The notes beneath the pieces were generated by a model that saw only the letters and a list, made by a program, of their open reading frames with translations, searched no databases and was not told the DNA's origin. Position numbers and translations under genes: made by a program. DNA of 64,000 bases from an uncultured Collinsella sp. (GTDB lineage: Bacteria > Actinomycetota > Coriobacteriia > Coriobacteriales > Coriobacteriaceae), in assembly GCA_902494345.1 (NCBI GenBank), contig CABUSV010000004.1, positions 91,439-155,438 of the forward strand, in the 5' to 3' direction. Below are positions 26,116 through 35,017 of this stretch, piece by piece (within the stretch, counting starts at the first letter, position 1; every line of letters starts with the position of its first letter).

Positions 26116-26688
26116 CTATGGGATGTGTACCAGGTCCCTAAAGTAAACGTTGCCCGTTGCCTCTTCGAACATCCAGATGTTGAGGTAGATGTCGTTGAGG
26201 TCGTTGTTCACATCAAAGTTTGGGTCGTCGAAGGTGCCGACGAAGGTGAGCATGGCTTGCGTTTCCTCGCCCGCGGCGACCGGATGGCGCATGCGCACAT
26301 CGCGGACCACGCCGTTGACGTAGGCATAGGAGTCCACATCGCCAAACATCATGTCGACACCGGTGTTGTTGGTCACTGTGAAGACGAGCGCGGCGTCGCC
26401 GTAGCCATCCGTGTCCTTGCCCACGCAGGTAACATGGACGTTCTCGTCCGACTCAAGATTGATGGGGAACTGTTCTTGGGGTTCGGGGCCCAGACTCTGG
26501 GGATCGACGATATCTTCGTCGATTTTGTCGAAGCTCTCCGATGGCGTCGTTTTCTCGATGGCTTTTGTGCTGCCAGGGTTCGGTTCGCATGTTCCGGTTT
26601 TGCCATTCGCGCTGCCGCAGCCCAAGAGGGCCAACGAGCACGTTGCGATGGCGAGTGCAGTCATGCAGAGGGTGCCTAGGCGTTTCAT
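26116..26688 (-). CDS. Small secreted lipoprotein, DUF-type, unknown function
   Basis: The start at 26688 is chosen because AAGGAG precedes it and it gives a lipoprotein signal: MKRLGTLCMTALAIATCS then LALLGC. The mature 165 residues contain a low-complexity acidic linker, then a beta-rich domain (VHVTCVGKDTDGYGDAALVF, FTVTNNTGVDMMF) resembling DUF5067/DUF4352-type immunoglobulin-like domains seen in Gram-positive surface lipoproteins. The longer upstream reading frame is discarded. It converges with leuS. Confidence 0.75.
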   Translation of the reverse strand: MKRLGTLCMTALAIATCSLALLGCGSANGKTGTCEPNPGSTKAIEKTTPSESFDKIDEDIVDPQSLGPEPQEQFPINLESDENVHVTCVGKDTDGYGDAALVFTVTNNTGVDMMFGDVDSYAYVNGVVRDVRMRHPVAAGEETQAMLTFVGTFDDPNFDVNNDLNDIYLNIWMFEEATGNVYFRDLVHIP

Positions 26689-26950
26689 GGGTGACTCCTT
26701 GCCGTAGAGGATTTGGAAAGGTTCGTCGTTTCGCGACTTGTTGGCTGGCTTGTTGCAGAATGCCCCATAGCGTAAGTCTGATCGATAGGGGCTCGGGGAG
26801 GAATGCCCTTGGGGTCCGAACTGGCCTGTGGAATGGGACGCATGGCCCGTTCTTGGACCATTGGGCGCTTGCCTCATGGAGTCTTTAGTCCAATTGTCCT
26901 ATTCTTGTGGAGAAGCTGTGCGCACGCTGACCTGCAGGTTCGTACTGTGC

Positions 26951-26979
26951 TTGCACGTTTCCGCAGCTATTGGTATAGT
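26951..26979 (+). promoter_or_regulatory. Sigma-70-type promoter of the rimP-nusA-infB operon
   Basis: TTGCAC (26951-26956) and TATAGT (26974-26979) are separated by 17 bases. The expected start, near 26986, leaves a 70-base leader containing a terminator-like hairpin. The rest of the 369-base gap from 26689 shows nothing else that I can assign. Confidence 0.75.
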
Positions 26980-27006
26980 TTGCTTGCAAATGAAGTTGTA
27001 ATTGAA

Positions 27007-27037
27007 AGAAGTGGGGTTTCGGCCCCGCTTCTTTTTT
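27007..27037 (+). terminator. Attenuator-like hairpin in the rimP leader
   Basis: AGAAGTGGGG (27007-27016) pairs with CCCCGCTTCT (27023-27032, one G-U) and runs into a six-T tract. It lies between the promoter and rimP, so most transcripts should stop here unless read-through is controlled. NusA, made by this operon, affects termination. Confidence 0.75.
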
Positions 27038-27057
27038 GTATGGATGGAGGTGCCGCA

Positions 27058-27552
27058 ATGGTCAAGACCAAGACCGAGCAGGCGATCATCGACGCGCTCG
27101 AGGCCGTCGCTCCCCAGCACGATATCGACATCGTCGACGTCGAGCTCGTGGGTGCCACCAAGGCCCCCTGCGTGCGCGTGCGTATCGAGGGTGCCGAGGG
27201 TCAGAGCCTGTCGCTCAACGACGTCACGGCCAACACCAAGTGGGTCGGCGATGTGATTGAGGAGCTCGACCCCATCTCTTCGAGCTATACGCTCGAGGTG
27301 TCGAGCCCGGGTATGGCGCGCCCGCTGCGCCGCCCGAGTGACTTTGCCCGCTTTGTGGGCGAGAACTGCGAGCTCACCTCCACCGCCACCGAGGGCCGTC
27401 GCAAGTACGCCGGCAAGATTGCCGCCGCCACCGAGACGAACGTGACCCTCGAGCTCGAGGACGGCGAGTCCGTTACCCTCGATTTTTCTGATGTTAAAAA
27501 GTGCAAGTTGAAGCCCACCTACGACTTCAAGCCCGCGAAGGAAGGAAAGTAA
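27058..27552 (+). CDS. rimP: Ribosome maturation factor RimP
   Basis: The ATG at 27058 follows GGAGG and gives 164 residues. The N-terminal domain has VDVELVGATKAPCVRVRIEG, and the signature SSYTLEVSSPGMARPLR follows, then a C-terminal SH3-like domain. RimP assists late 30S subunit assembly. It heads the classic rimP-nusA-infB operon, with one base before nusA. An upstream extension of the frame crosses the terminator hairpin and is rejected. Confidence 0.95.
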   Translation: MVKTKTEQAIIDALEAVAPQHDIDIVDVELVGATKAPCVRVRIEGAEGQSLSLNDVTANTKWVGDVIEELDPISSSYTLEVSSPGMARPLRRPSDFARFVGENCELTSTATEGRRKYAGKIAAATETNVTLELEDGESVTLDFSDVKKCKLKPTYDFKPAKEGK

Positions 27553-27553
27553 G

Positions 27554-28801
27554 ATGGCAGCATCCGACATGATGTCCGCCCTGATGGAGCTTTGCCAGGA
27601 GAAGCACATCGACCAGCTCTACCTGATCGACCGCCTGGAGCAGTCGCTCGCCAAGAGCTATGCCGAGATCCTGCATCTTGAGTGGGGCGCCAAGGTGACC
27701 ATCGACCGCACCACCGGCAAGATCTACGTCTACCGTCTGGAGCCGATCGACGATTCCATGGACGAGGAGGGCAACTTCACCGAGTTCGAGGAGATCGACG
27801 TCACCCCCAAGAACACGAGCCGCATCGCTGCCCAGCACGCCAAGGCCGAGATCAACGCCATCGTGCGTAACTCCGCCCGCGAGCAGATCTACGAGGAGTT
27901 CTCCGGTCGCATCGGTGACCTCATCAGCGGTACCGTGCTGCAGTCCACGCCCGACTTCACTATCGTCAAGATTCGCGAGGGCGTCGAGGCCGAGCTGCCG
28001 CACTTCGATCAGCGCCGTTACGAGAACGAGCGCAACGAGCGTCCGATGGGCGAGCGCTACCTGCACAACCAGCACATCAAGGCCGTGATCATCGACGTTC
28101 GCGACCCCAACTCCAACCTGCAGCCGGTTCGTGGCGAGCACAGCCGTCCGCCGATTGTCATCTCCCGTACTCACCCCGAGCTCATGCGTCGTCTGTTTGA
28201 GCAGGAGGTGCCCGAGATCTATGAGGGCACCGTCCAGATCAAGTCGATCGCCCGCGAGCCCGGCCAGCGCTCCAAGGTTGCCGTCCACTCGCTCGACGAC
28301 CGTCTGGATCCCGTGGGCGCCTGCGTCGGCCCCAAGGGCAGCCGTGTTCGCGCCGTCGTGGGCGAGCTCCGTGGCGAGCGCGTCGACGTCATCCTGTGGG
28401 ATGCCGATCCTGCCGTCTATGTCGCCAACGCCCTTTCGCCCGCTAAGGTCACCCGCGTCCTTATCGACGAGGAGAAGGCCTACGCCGGCGTCATCGTGCC
28501 CGACGACCAGCTGTCCCTCGCCATCGGCAAGGAGGGCCAGAACGCCCGCCTCGCCGCGCGTCTGACCGGCTGGCACATCGACATCAAGTCCGAGACGCTT
28601 GCCGCCGACATCCTCAAGAACGTTCCCGTTCACGAGGAGCCCGCCGCCGACCTGATCGGTGACGAGGAGGACGAGGACGTCCGCCGCTGCGAGTACGTGT
28701 CCGAGGACGGCATCCAGTGCCGCAACCAGGCTCGTCCCGGCTCCCGTTTCTGCGGTGTCCATGACACCGACGCCTTCGATGATGCGGAGGACCTGATCTA
28801 G
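27554..28801 (+). CDS. nusA: Transcription factor NusA with Cys/His C-terminal tail
   Basis: The 415-residue protein has the N-terminal RNA-polymerase-binding domain, an S1 domain (about 134-200) and two KH domains (about 230-345; LSLAIGKEGQNARLAARLTG). It controls pausing, termination and antitermination. After the KH domains a distinct tail has Cys379, Cys389, Cys400 and His403 (CxxH ending), a pattern like a small zinc knuckle. The usual ylxR gene between nusA and infB is absent; the 91-base gap has no gene. Confidence 0.95.
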   Translation: MAASDMMSALMELCQEKHIDQLYLIDRLEQSLAKSYAEILHLEWGAKVTIDRTTGKIYVYRLEPIDDSMDEEGNFTEFEEIDVTPKNTSRIAAQHAKAEINAIVRNSAREQIYEEFSGRIGDLISGTVLQSTPDFTIVKIREGVEAELPHFDQRRYENERNERPMGERYLHNQHIKAVIIDVRDPNSNLQPVRGEHSRPPIVISRTHPELMRRLFEQEVPEIYEGTVQIKSIAREPGQRSKVAVHSLDDRLDPVGACVGPKGSRVRAVVGELRGERVDVILWDADPAVYVANALSPAKVTRVLIDEEKAYAGVIVPDDQLSLAIGKEGQNARLAARLTGWHIDIKSETLAADILKNVPVHEEPAADLIGDEEDEDVRRCEYVSEDGIQCRNQARPGSRFCGVHDTDAFDDAEDLI

Positions 28802-28892
28802 CGCGCGGTCGCGCCGGGCGGGTCCTGGCGCGTCTCCCACGCTCGTTCAGTCTCTAGGCACCCAAGGTGCCAGAAAGGGTAGGTGAAGTCAT

Positions 28893-31607
28893 ATGGCAAA
28901 AGTCCGTGTGTCCACCCTGGCCAAAGAGTTCGGCATGACCTCCAAGGAACTGATGGGTCATCTCGCCGATATGAAGATTCCCGCTAAGTCCGCTTCCTCC
29001 ACCTTGGAGGACGCCTATGTCGCCATGGTCCGCAAGCAGCTCGCCTCGGTGATCGAGGCCCGCGCCCAGGAAGTCGAGGCCGCCAAGCAGGCCGAGGAGC
29101 AGGCAGCTGCCGCCGAGGAGGCCGCTCGCGCCGCCGAGGCCGAGCGCGAGCGCATCGCCGCCGAGAAGGCCCGCGAGGAGGAGCGTCGCCAGTTTGCCGC
29201 AGCCCAGGCTGCCGAGGAGGCTGCCCGCGCCGAGGCCGAGGCCAAGAAGAAGGCCGAGCAGGAGCGCCTTGCCCGCGAGAAGGAGGAGGCTGCCCGCGAG
29301 GCCCAGCGCCGCGCCGTTCCCGCTTCCGACTCCGGTTCGCGCTTCCGTTCGCTGCTCGACCAGATCGCCGCACAGGAGACCGTGCTCAAGGAGAAGAAGG
29401 ACGCCGAGGACAAGGCCAAGGCCGAGCGCGCCGCCGAGCGCGGTAACCGTCGTGGCGGCAACAACGACCGCCGCGGTGGCCGTCGCAACGATCGCAACGC
29501 CTCCGACAACAACTCCGAGCGCAACGCCTCCGAGAGCCGTCCGCACAGCCATCGCACCAACGCCAGCAACAACGTTGCTGCCGGCATGGACTTCCCCAAC
29601 CCCGATAAGCAGGGCAAGGGCAAGAAGCGCAAGGGCGGTCACAACAACGAAGAGGACCACTACAGCCGCATGGCTCGCGAGGCCGAGGAGTACAGCCGCG
29701 AGAAGGTGCTCGAGGAGGCTCGTGCTGCCGTCGAGGAGGCCTCTCGCGAGTCCACCGGTCGCCGCAAGAAGCGCAAGGAGAAGCGCGAGCGCGAGGCTGC
29801 CAAGGCGCAGGAGGAGCGCAAGATAGAGGAGGCGCTGGCCCAGGGCGTGAACCCCGAGGACCTCGACGCCATCAAGGTCTCCCAGGGCGTTACCGTCCAG
29901 GAGCTTGCCGAGGCGCTCGACGTTCCGGCCAACGACATCATCAAGCGCCTGTTCCTGCTGGGTACGCCGCTCACCATGACGCAGTCCATGTCCGACGACC
30001 TCGTCGAGCTCGTTGCCGACGACCTGGGCCGTCAGATCAAGATCATCACCCCCGAGGAGGAGAACACCTTCTCGTTCTACGACGATCCTGCCGACCTTAA
30101 GCCTCGCGCACCGGTCGTCACCGTCATGGGTCACGTCGACCACGGCAAGACTTCGCTGCTCGACGCCATCCGTCACACCGGCGTTGCTGCCGGCGAGGCG
30201 GGCGGCATTACGCAGGCCATCGGTGCTTCGCAGGTCATGATCAACGACCGCAAGATCACCTTTATCGATACCCCGGGTCACGCCACCTTTACGGCTATGC
30301 GTGCCCGTGGCGCCAAGGTGACCGACATCGTCATTCTGATCGTGGCTGCCGACGACGGCGTCATGCCCCAGACGGTCGAGTCGATCAACCACGCCAAGGC
30401 TGCCGGCGTTCCCATCGTCGTTGCCGTCAACAAGATCGATAAGCCCGGCGCCAACCCCGACCGCGTGCGTCAGGAGCTCACCGAGTACGGCGTCATCCCC
30501 GAGGAGTGGGGCGGACAGAACATGTTCGTCAACATCTCTGCCAAGCAGAAGATCGGTATCGACGACCTTCTGGAGACCGTGCTGCTCCAGGCCGACGTGC
30601 TCGAGCTCAAGGCCAACCCGGACACCTTTGCCTCCGGCAACGTCCTCGAGGCCAAGCTCGACAAGGGCCGCGGCTCGGTCGCTACCGTGCTCGTGACCCG
30701 CGGTACCCTGCACGTGGGCGATACGCTGGTCGCCGGCCTTACCTACGGCCGCGTCCGTGCTATGCTCGACCCCAAGGGTCGCGCCGTCACCGAGGCCGGT
30801 CCCTCCGACGCCGTCGAGATTTTGGGCCTGCAGTCCGTGCCCAACGCTGGCGACGAGTTCCGCGTGTTCGAGGACGAGCGCGAGGCACGCGCCCTGGCCG
30901 ACGAGCGTTCGCTGAAGGCCCGTATCGAGGAGCAGAGCCGCGTGAAGCACGTCACGCTCGAGAACCTCTTCGAGACCATCGCCGACGCCGAGGTCAAGGA
31001 GCTCAACCTGATCATCAAGGCCGACGTCCAGGGTTCCATCGAGGCTCTTCAGGACTCGCTCGACAAGATGGATCAGTCCGAGGTCCGCATCAACACGATC
31101 CACTCCGCTGTCGGCGCCATCAACGAGACCGACGTCGTCCTGGCCGACGCCTCCAACGCCATCATCATCGGCTTTGGCGTCCGTCCCGACGGTAAGGCTC
31201 GCTCCGCCGCCGAGCGCGAGGGCGTCGAGATCCGTTGCTACGACGTCATCTACAAGTGCCTCGAGGAGCTCGACGCCGCCCGTATCGGCATGCTCAAGCC
31301 CACCGAGGTCGAGGTCGCCACGGGTACCGCGACCGTCCTGGACACCTTCAAGGTGCCCAAGGTTGGTATCGCCGCCGGTGTCCGCGTCGAGGAGGGCGAG
31401 ATCGCCGCGACCGATTCCGTGCGCCTGGTGCGCGACGGCATCGTGGTCTTCAACGGCAAGATCGCCTCGATGCGCCACTACAAGGACGAGGCCAAGAGCC
31501 TCAAGAGCGGCTCCGAGGGCGGCATCGGCCTGGAGAACTTCCAGGACATCAAGCCCGGCGACCAGATTGAGGGTTACCGCATCGACCAGGTTGCCCGTAC
31601 CGAGTAG
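28893..31607 (+). CDS. infB: Translation initiation factor IF-2
   Basis: The protein has 904 residues. An N-terminal IF2_N motif (VSTLAKEFGMTSKELMGHL) is followed by a long charged Ala/Glu/Arg-rich linker (about 50-330) with coiled-coil character and an Asn/Arg-rich patch. The GTPase starts with G1 GHVDHGKT at 413-420, then DTPGH and NKIDKP. C-terminal domains bind initiator tRNA. It promotes fMet-tRNA binding to the 30S subunit. The gene begins 91 bases after nusA and ends 11 bases before rbfA. Confidence 0.97.
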   Translation: MAKVRVSTLAKEFGMTSKELMGHLADMKIPAKSASSTLEDAYVAMVRKQLASVIEARAQEVEAAKQAEEQAAAAEEAARAAEAERERIAAEKAREEERRQFAAAQAAEEAARAEAEAKKKAEQERLAREKEEAAREAQRRAVPASDSGSRFRSLLDQIAAQETVLKEKKDAEDKAKAERAAERGNRRGGNNDRRGGRRNDRNASDNNSERNASESRPHSHRTNASNNVAAGMDFPNPDKQGKGKKRKGGHNNEEDHYSRMAREAEEYSREKVLEEARAAVEEASRESTGRRKKRKEKREREAAKAQEERKIEEALAQGVNPEDLDAIKVSQGVTVQELAEALDVPANDIIKRLFLLGTPLTMTQSMSDDLVELVADDLGRQIKIITPEEENTFSFYDDPADLKPRAPVVTVMGHVDHGKTSLLDAIRHTGVAAGEAGGITQAIGASQVMINDRKITFIDTPGHATFTAMRARGAKVTDIVILIVAADDGVMPQTVESINHAKAAGVPIVVAVNKIDKPGANPDRVRQELTEYGVIPEEWGGQNMFVNISAKQKIGIDDLLETVLLQADVLELKANPDTFASGNVLEAKLDKGRGSVATVLVTRGTLHVGDTLVAGLTYGRVRAMLDPKGRAVTEAGPSDAVEILGLQSVPNAGDEFRVFEDEREARALADERSLKARIEEQSRVKHVTLENLFETIADAEVKELNLIIKADVQGSIEALQDSLDKMDQSEVRINTIHSAVGAINETDVVLADASNAIIIGFGVRPDGKARSAAEREGVEIRCYDVIYKCLEELDAARIGMLKPTEVEVATGTATVLDTFKVPKVGIAAGVRVEEGEIAATDSVRLVRDGIVVFNGKIASMRHYKDEAKSLKSGSEGGIGLENFQDIKPGDQIEGYRIDQVARTE

Positions 31608-31618
31608 GGGGTAGCACT

Positions 31619-32029
31619 ATGAAGCAAACGCAGGCAACCCGCCGTCTGGGCGAGCAGCTTCGCGAGAAGCTCGGTTATATCCTGCTCTTTGAGGTTTCCG
31701 ATCCGCGTCTCGACCTGGTCACCCTGACCGCGGTCGAGGTCGCGGTGGACCGTTCGTTCGCGCGTGTGTACGTGTCGTGCGATGCGAGCCGCTACGACGA
31801 GGTCATGGAGGCGCTCGCCAGCGCCAAGGGCCGCATTCGCAGCTTGTTGGCCCGTTCGCTCGATTGGCGTGTCACGCCCGAGCTCGATTTTCGTATCGAT
31901 CGCTCGACCGATGAGGCTGAGCGCATCACGCGTGCGCTGGAAAACGTTCCCGCCACGCTTGCGATCGAAAAGGACGAGGACGGCTATCCGATAGCGGATG
32001 CCGCCCAGGAGGCAGCTTTAGATGACTAA
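31619..32029 (+). CDS. rbfA: Ribosome-binding factor A
   Basis: The 136-residue KH-like protein has the family pattern RLGEQLREKLGYILLFEVSD and ARVYVSCD. It matures the 16S rRNA 5' region and helps cold-adapted 30S assembly. It sits in the standard place after infB and overlaps the following gene by 8 bases. Confidence 0.94.
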   Translation: MKQTQATRRLGEQLREKLGYILLFEVSDPRLDLVTLTAVEVAVDRSFARVYVSCDASRYDEVMEALASAKGRIRSLLARSLDWRVTPELDFRIDRSTDEAERITRALENVPATLAIEKDEDGYPIADAAQEAALDD

Positions 32030-33065
32030 TTCCGCCGACCTCGCTTCGTGCGAGTCTGCAGATATTCAGCGACGCATCCTCGAGCTCATCGAGGGTGCGT
32101 CCTCCATTGCGATTTCGGGACACACTTCTCCCGATGGCGACGCCCTGGGCTCCGTGTTGGGTCTGGGCCTCTCGCTCATGAAGTTTTTCCCCAGCAAGGA
32201 CATTGCCCTGCTGCTGGCAGACGATGATCCGGTGCCGCGCATTTACCGTTTTATGGAGGGCTCCGATCGCCTGGTGCCGGCATCTGCGTACACTGGCAAC
32301 CCGGATCTGTTCATCTCGGTGGACGTGCCGGTTGTCGAGCGCCTGAACAACTCCGCCGACGTGCTTCGCCGCTCGTCGCATGTGGTGTGCTTCGATCACC
32401 ATCCTGCGCGCGAGGAGTTTGCCGAGCTGAGCTTGAGGTGCATTGATGCCGCGGCCTGCGCTATGATCATCGACCGCTTCTTGGACAATTGCGGCATTGT
32501 CGCCCGCGATAACATCGCGACCTGTCTGCTGTGCGGCCTGGTTACCGATACCGGCCGTTTTCAGTACCAAAACGCCGATGCCGCCGCGTTCCATGCAGCC
32601 TCGCGCCTGGTTGCCCACGGTGCCGATCCGGCGCGCGTTGCGCTTGAGGTCTACCAGAGCATGCGCGTCGAGTTTTTGCACCTCAAGTCCATCGTTATGG
32701 GCCGTATCAAGACGGTGGCCCACGGGCGCGTCGCGTATAGCTACGCTTACCAGAGTGACCTTGAGGCCTGTGGCGTCACCTCGGATGAGTGCGACGGCCT
32801 GGTCGACGTGGTGCGCTCAGTGATGGGCGTGGAAGTCTGCCTGTTCCTGAAGGGTATTGAGGGCGATACCAAGGTGCGCGGCAACCTGCGCTCCAAGGGT
32901 GACCTCAACGTGTCCGAGATCGCTGCAGCTTTTGGCGGAGGCGGACATCCCGCTGCCGCCGGTTTCTCCAACAACGGAACGATTCTCGAGACGCTCACCG
33001 CGGCACTTCCCATGCTGGCCGAACTGGTTGGGGAGGATCCCGCTTCGGTGACCGTCGAGCTTTAA
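32022..33065 (+). CDS. nrnA: DHH/DHHA1 phosphoesterase, NrnA-like
   Basis: The 347-residue protein has the DHH-family metal motifs SPDGDALGS, DVPVVE and CFDHHPA, then GLVTDTGRFQYQN. The DHHA1 glycine-rich substrate loop is AFGGGGHPAAAG near residue 305. NrnA enzymes degrade short RNA oligomers and dephosphorylate 3'-phosphoadenosine 5'-phosphate. Placement between rbfA and truB is common in Gram-positives and Actinomycetota. The start overlaps rbfA by 8 bases. Confidence 0.9.
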   Translation: MTNSADLASCESADIQRRILELIEGASSIAISGHTSPDGDALGSVLGLGLSLMKFFPSKDIALLLADDDPVPRIYRFMEGSDRLVPASAYTGNPDLFISVDVPVVERLNNSADVLRRSSHVVCFDHHPAREEFAELSLRCIDAAACAMIIDRFLDNCGIVARDNIATCLLCGLVTDTGRFQYQNADAAAFHAASRLVAHGADPARVALEVYQSMRVEFLHLKSIVMGRIKTVAHGRVAYSYAYQSDLEACGVTSDECDGLVDVVRSVMGVEVCLFLKGIEGDTKVRGNLRSKGDLNVSEIAAAFGGGGHPAAAGFSNNGTILETLTAALPMLAELVGEDPASVTVEL

Positions 33066-33080
33066 CTTTTTGGATGGTAC

Positions 33081-34013
33081 ATGGCTCGTCGTACGCCTTC
33101 TCAATTGAATATGCTGCTCGCCGTCGATAAGCCGGTGGGCTGCACGTCCCACGATGTGGTCTCGCAGTGCCGACGCGCTCTCCATGAGCGTCGCGTTGGT
33201 CATGCCGGTACGCTCGACCCTATGGCTTCCGGTGTCATGGTGGTGGGCGTGGGCCAGGCTACTCGTCTGCTGGGCATGCTCACCCTCGACACGAAAAGCT
33301 ACGTCGCCGACATTTCGTTTGGCGCCGAGACGAGTACCGATGACGCGGAGGGCGAGGCCGTCCGCACGGTGGCTGTTGCCAACGAGCTCCGCGATCCTGC
33401 CTATGCTCGTGAGCGCTTGGCCGCCATGTTGGGTCCGCAGATGCAGGTGCCGCCGGCGTTTTCGGCTATCTCGGTCAATGGCGTTCGCGCCTACAAGTCT
33501 GCTCGCGAGGGCAATGCGGTGGATCTACCTCCGCGCCCCGTCGAGGTCTATGCCGCCGACCTGATCGCCGTGGGCGGCGAAGGTGATACGTGTGTGTGGA
33601 CCGTGGCGTTCTCGGTGAGCAAGGGCACCTATATCCGTGCGCTCGCTCGCGACTTGGGCCGCGCCTGCGAGAGCGCCGCGCACATTTCCGCGCTGCGCCG
33701 CACGGCCTCCGGTGTTGTTTCCATTGGCGCCTGTCATGCGGTCGAGGAGCTTTCTCCCGAGTCTGCGGTTGGCTTTGCCCTGGATCCCATTGCGGCCCTG
33801 GGCGCCACGCGTGTTGACTTGCCGGGCAATCTTGCCGACGACCTGCTCTGCGGCCGACGCATTCCCGTTGAGCGTGCGCTTGCCGATTTCGATGCCTCGA
33901 AGGCGCCGTTTGCGTTGGTGCTCGATGGGGGACTCAAGGCGCTCGCTCGCATTGAGGGTGGCCGCTTTGTCATGGAGCATGTCTTTCCGCAGGCCATCGG
34001 CGGTGTTCGATGA
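33081..34013 (+). CDS. truB: tRNA pseudouridine-55 synthase TruB
   Basis: The protein has 310 residues. The catalytic Asp lies in GHAGTLDPMASGVM, and the N-terminal KPVGCTSHDVV and later SKGTYIRALARDLG motifs are canonical. It makes pseudouridine 55 in the T-loop of tRNAs. It overlaps ribF by 4 bases (ATGA). Confidence 0.95.
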   Translation: MARRTPSQLNMLLAVDKPVGCTSHDVVSQCRRALHERRVGHAGTLDPMASGVMVVGVGQATRLLGMLTLDTKSYVADISFGAETSTDDAEGEAVRTVAVANELRDPAYARERLAAMLGPQMQVPPAFSAISVNGVRAYKSAREGNAVDLPPRPVEVYAADLIAVGGEGDTCVWTVAFSVSKGTYIRALARDLGRACESAAHISALRRTASGVVSIGACHAVEELSPESAVGFALDPIAALGATRVDLPGNLADDLLCGRRIPVERALADFDASKAPFALVLDGGLKALARIEGGRFVMEHVFPQAIGGVR

Positions 34014-35017
34014 TGCTGGCCGCTCGCGAGCTCGCGCGTATCTTTTTCGCGGGCGAGTTGGACGAGGCTCGCATCGTTACTGCTGATGCGTTTGATGAGT
34101 GCGGGCACTTGGGTGCCGCATCGATTGCCATTGGCGTATTCGACGGCGTTCACCGTGGACACCAGGAACTCATCGAAGCGCTTGTCCGTGATGCCCGTGG
34201 CCATGGCTGTAAGGCGGTCGTGGTTACCTTCGATCCCGACCCGGACGTTGTGGTGAGCCCTTCGCCCGCTCAAAAATTGATGACGACGGCCGACCGTCTA
34301 CATGCCTTGGCTCAGACCGGGGTCGATGCGGTGGTGGCCGTTCCCTTTACGCGTGAGGTTGCGGCGCTTGACCATGTTGATTTTCTCTCGCTGGTGTCGC
34401 GTCTGGTCGACATTCGATCGATTCGCGTTGGCTGTGACTTTAGGCTGGGTCGTGGCGGAGCTTCTGGTGTTGCCGAGATGCGCGCCTGGGGTTCCGAGCA
34501 CGGCGTTGACGTGTATGGTCACGACCTGCTTTGCGAGGGCGGTGAGGCCATTTGCGCCACCCGCATTCGCCATGAGCTGGGACAGGGCCATGTGGAGCTT
34601 GCTGCTGAGTTACTCGGCCGTCCGTATATGGTGCGCGGCGGTGTTATTCGCGGCCGTCACGAGGGTTCTGGCATGGGCTTTCCCACGGCAAACCTACAAG
34701 TTCCCGATGGTATTCAGGTGCCTGCGGACGGCGTGTATGAGGGTCTGGTGCTGGTCGATGATACCGTGTGGCCCTCTGCCGTGAACGTCGGCCTGCCGCC
34801 AACGTATGCTGACGATGCAGCATCTGCGCATCTCGAGGCTAATTTAATTGGTTATTCGGGCGACCTTTACGGCTATTCTGTTTCGCTGGCGTTTACGCGT
34901 TGGCTGCGTCCCTCGCGTCTGTTCGATTCGCTGGATGAGTTGATCGCGACCGTCGAGGGTAATATCGAGGACATTCGTCACAACTTGGGTGAGCAGGGGG
35001 TGAGCATCCGTGATTAG
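34010..35017 (+). CDS. ribF: Bifunctional riboflavin kinase / FAD synthetase
   Basis: The 335-residue enzyme has an N-terminal nucleotidyltransferase with IGVFDGVHRGHQELI (the HxGH-like motif) and VGCDFRLGRGGASG. A C-terminal riboflavin-kinase barrel has RGGVIRGRHEGSGMGFPTAN. It converts riboflavin to FMN and then FAD. Position after truB is conserved in bacteria. Tandem ATGs occur at the start; the first overlaps the truB stop. Confidence 0.94.
   Translation: MMLAARELARIFFAGELDEARIVTADAFDECGHLGAASIAIGVFDGVHRGHQELIEALVRDARGHGCKAVVVTFDPDPDVVVSPSPAQKLMTTADRLHALAQTGVDAVVAVPFTREVAALDHVDFLSLVSRLVDIRSIRVGCDFRLGRGGASGVAEMRAWGSEHGVDVYGHDLLCEGGEAICATRIRHELGQGHVELAAELLGRPYMVRGGVIRGRHEGSGMGFPTANLQVPDGIQVPADGVYEGLVLVDDTVWPSAVNVGLPPTYADDAASAHLEANLIGYSGDLYGYSVSLAFTRWLRPSRLFDSLDELIATVEGNIEDIRHNLGEQGVSIRD

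Noticed and set aside
28854..31478. 874-codon minus-strand frame opposite infB
   Set aside because: It has the same shadow character; infB is certain on the plus strand and no ribosome-binding site supports the antisense frame.
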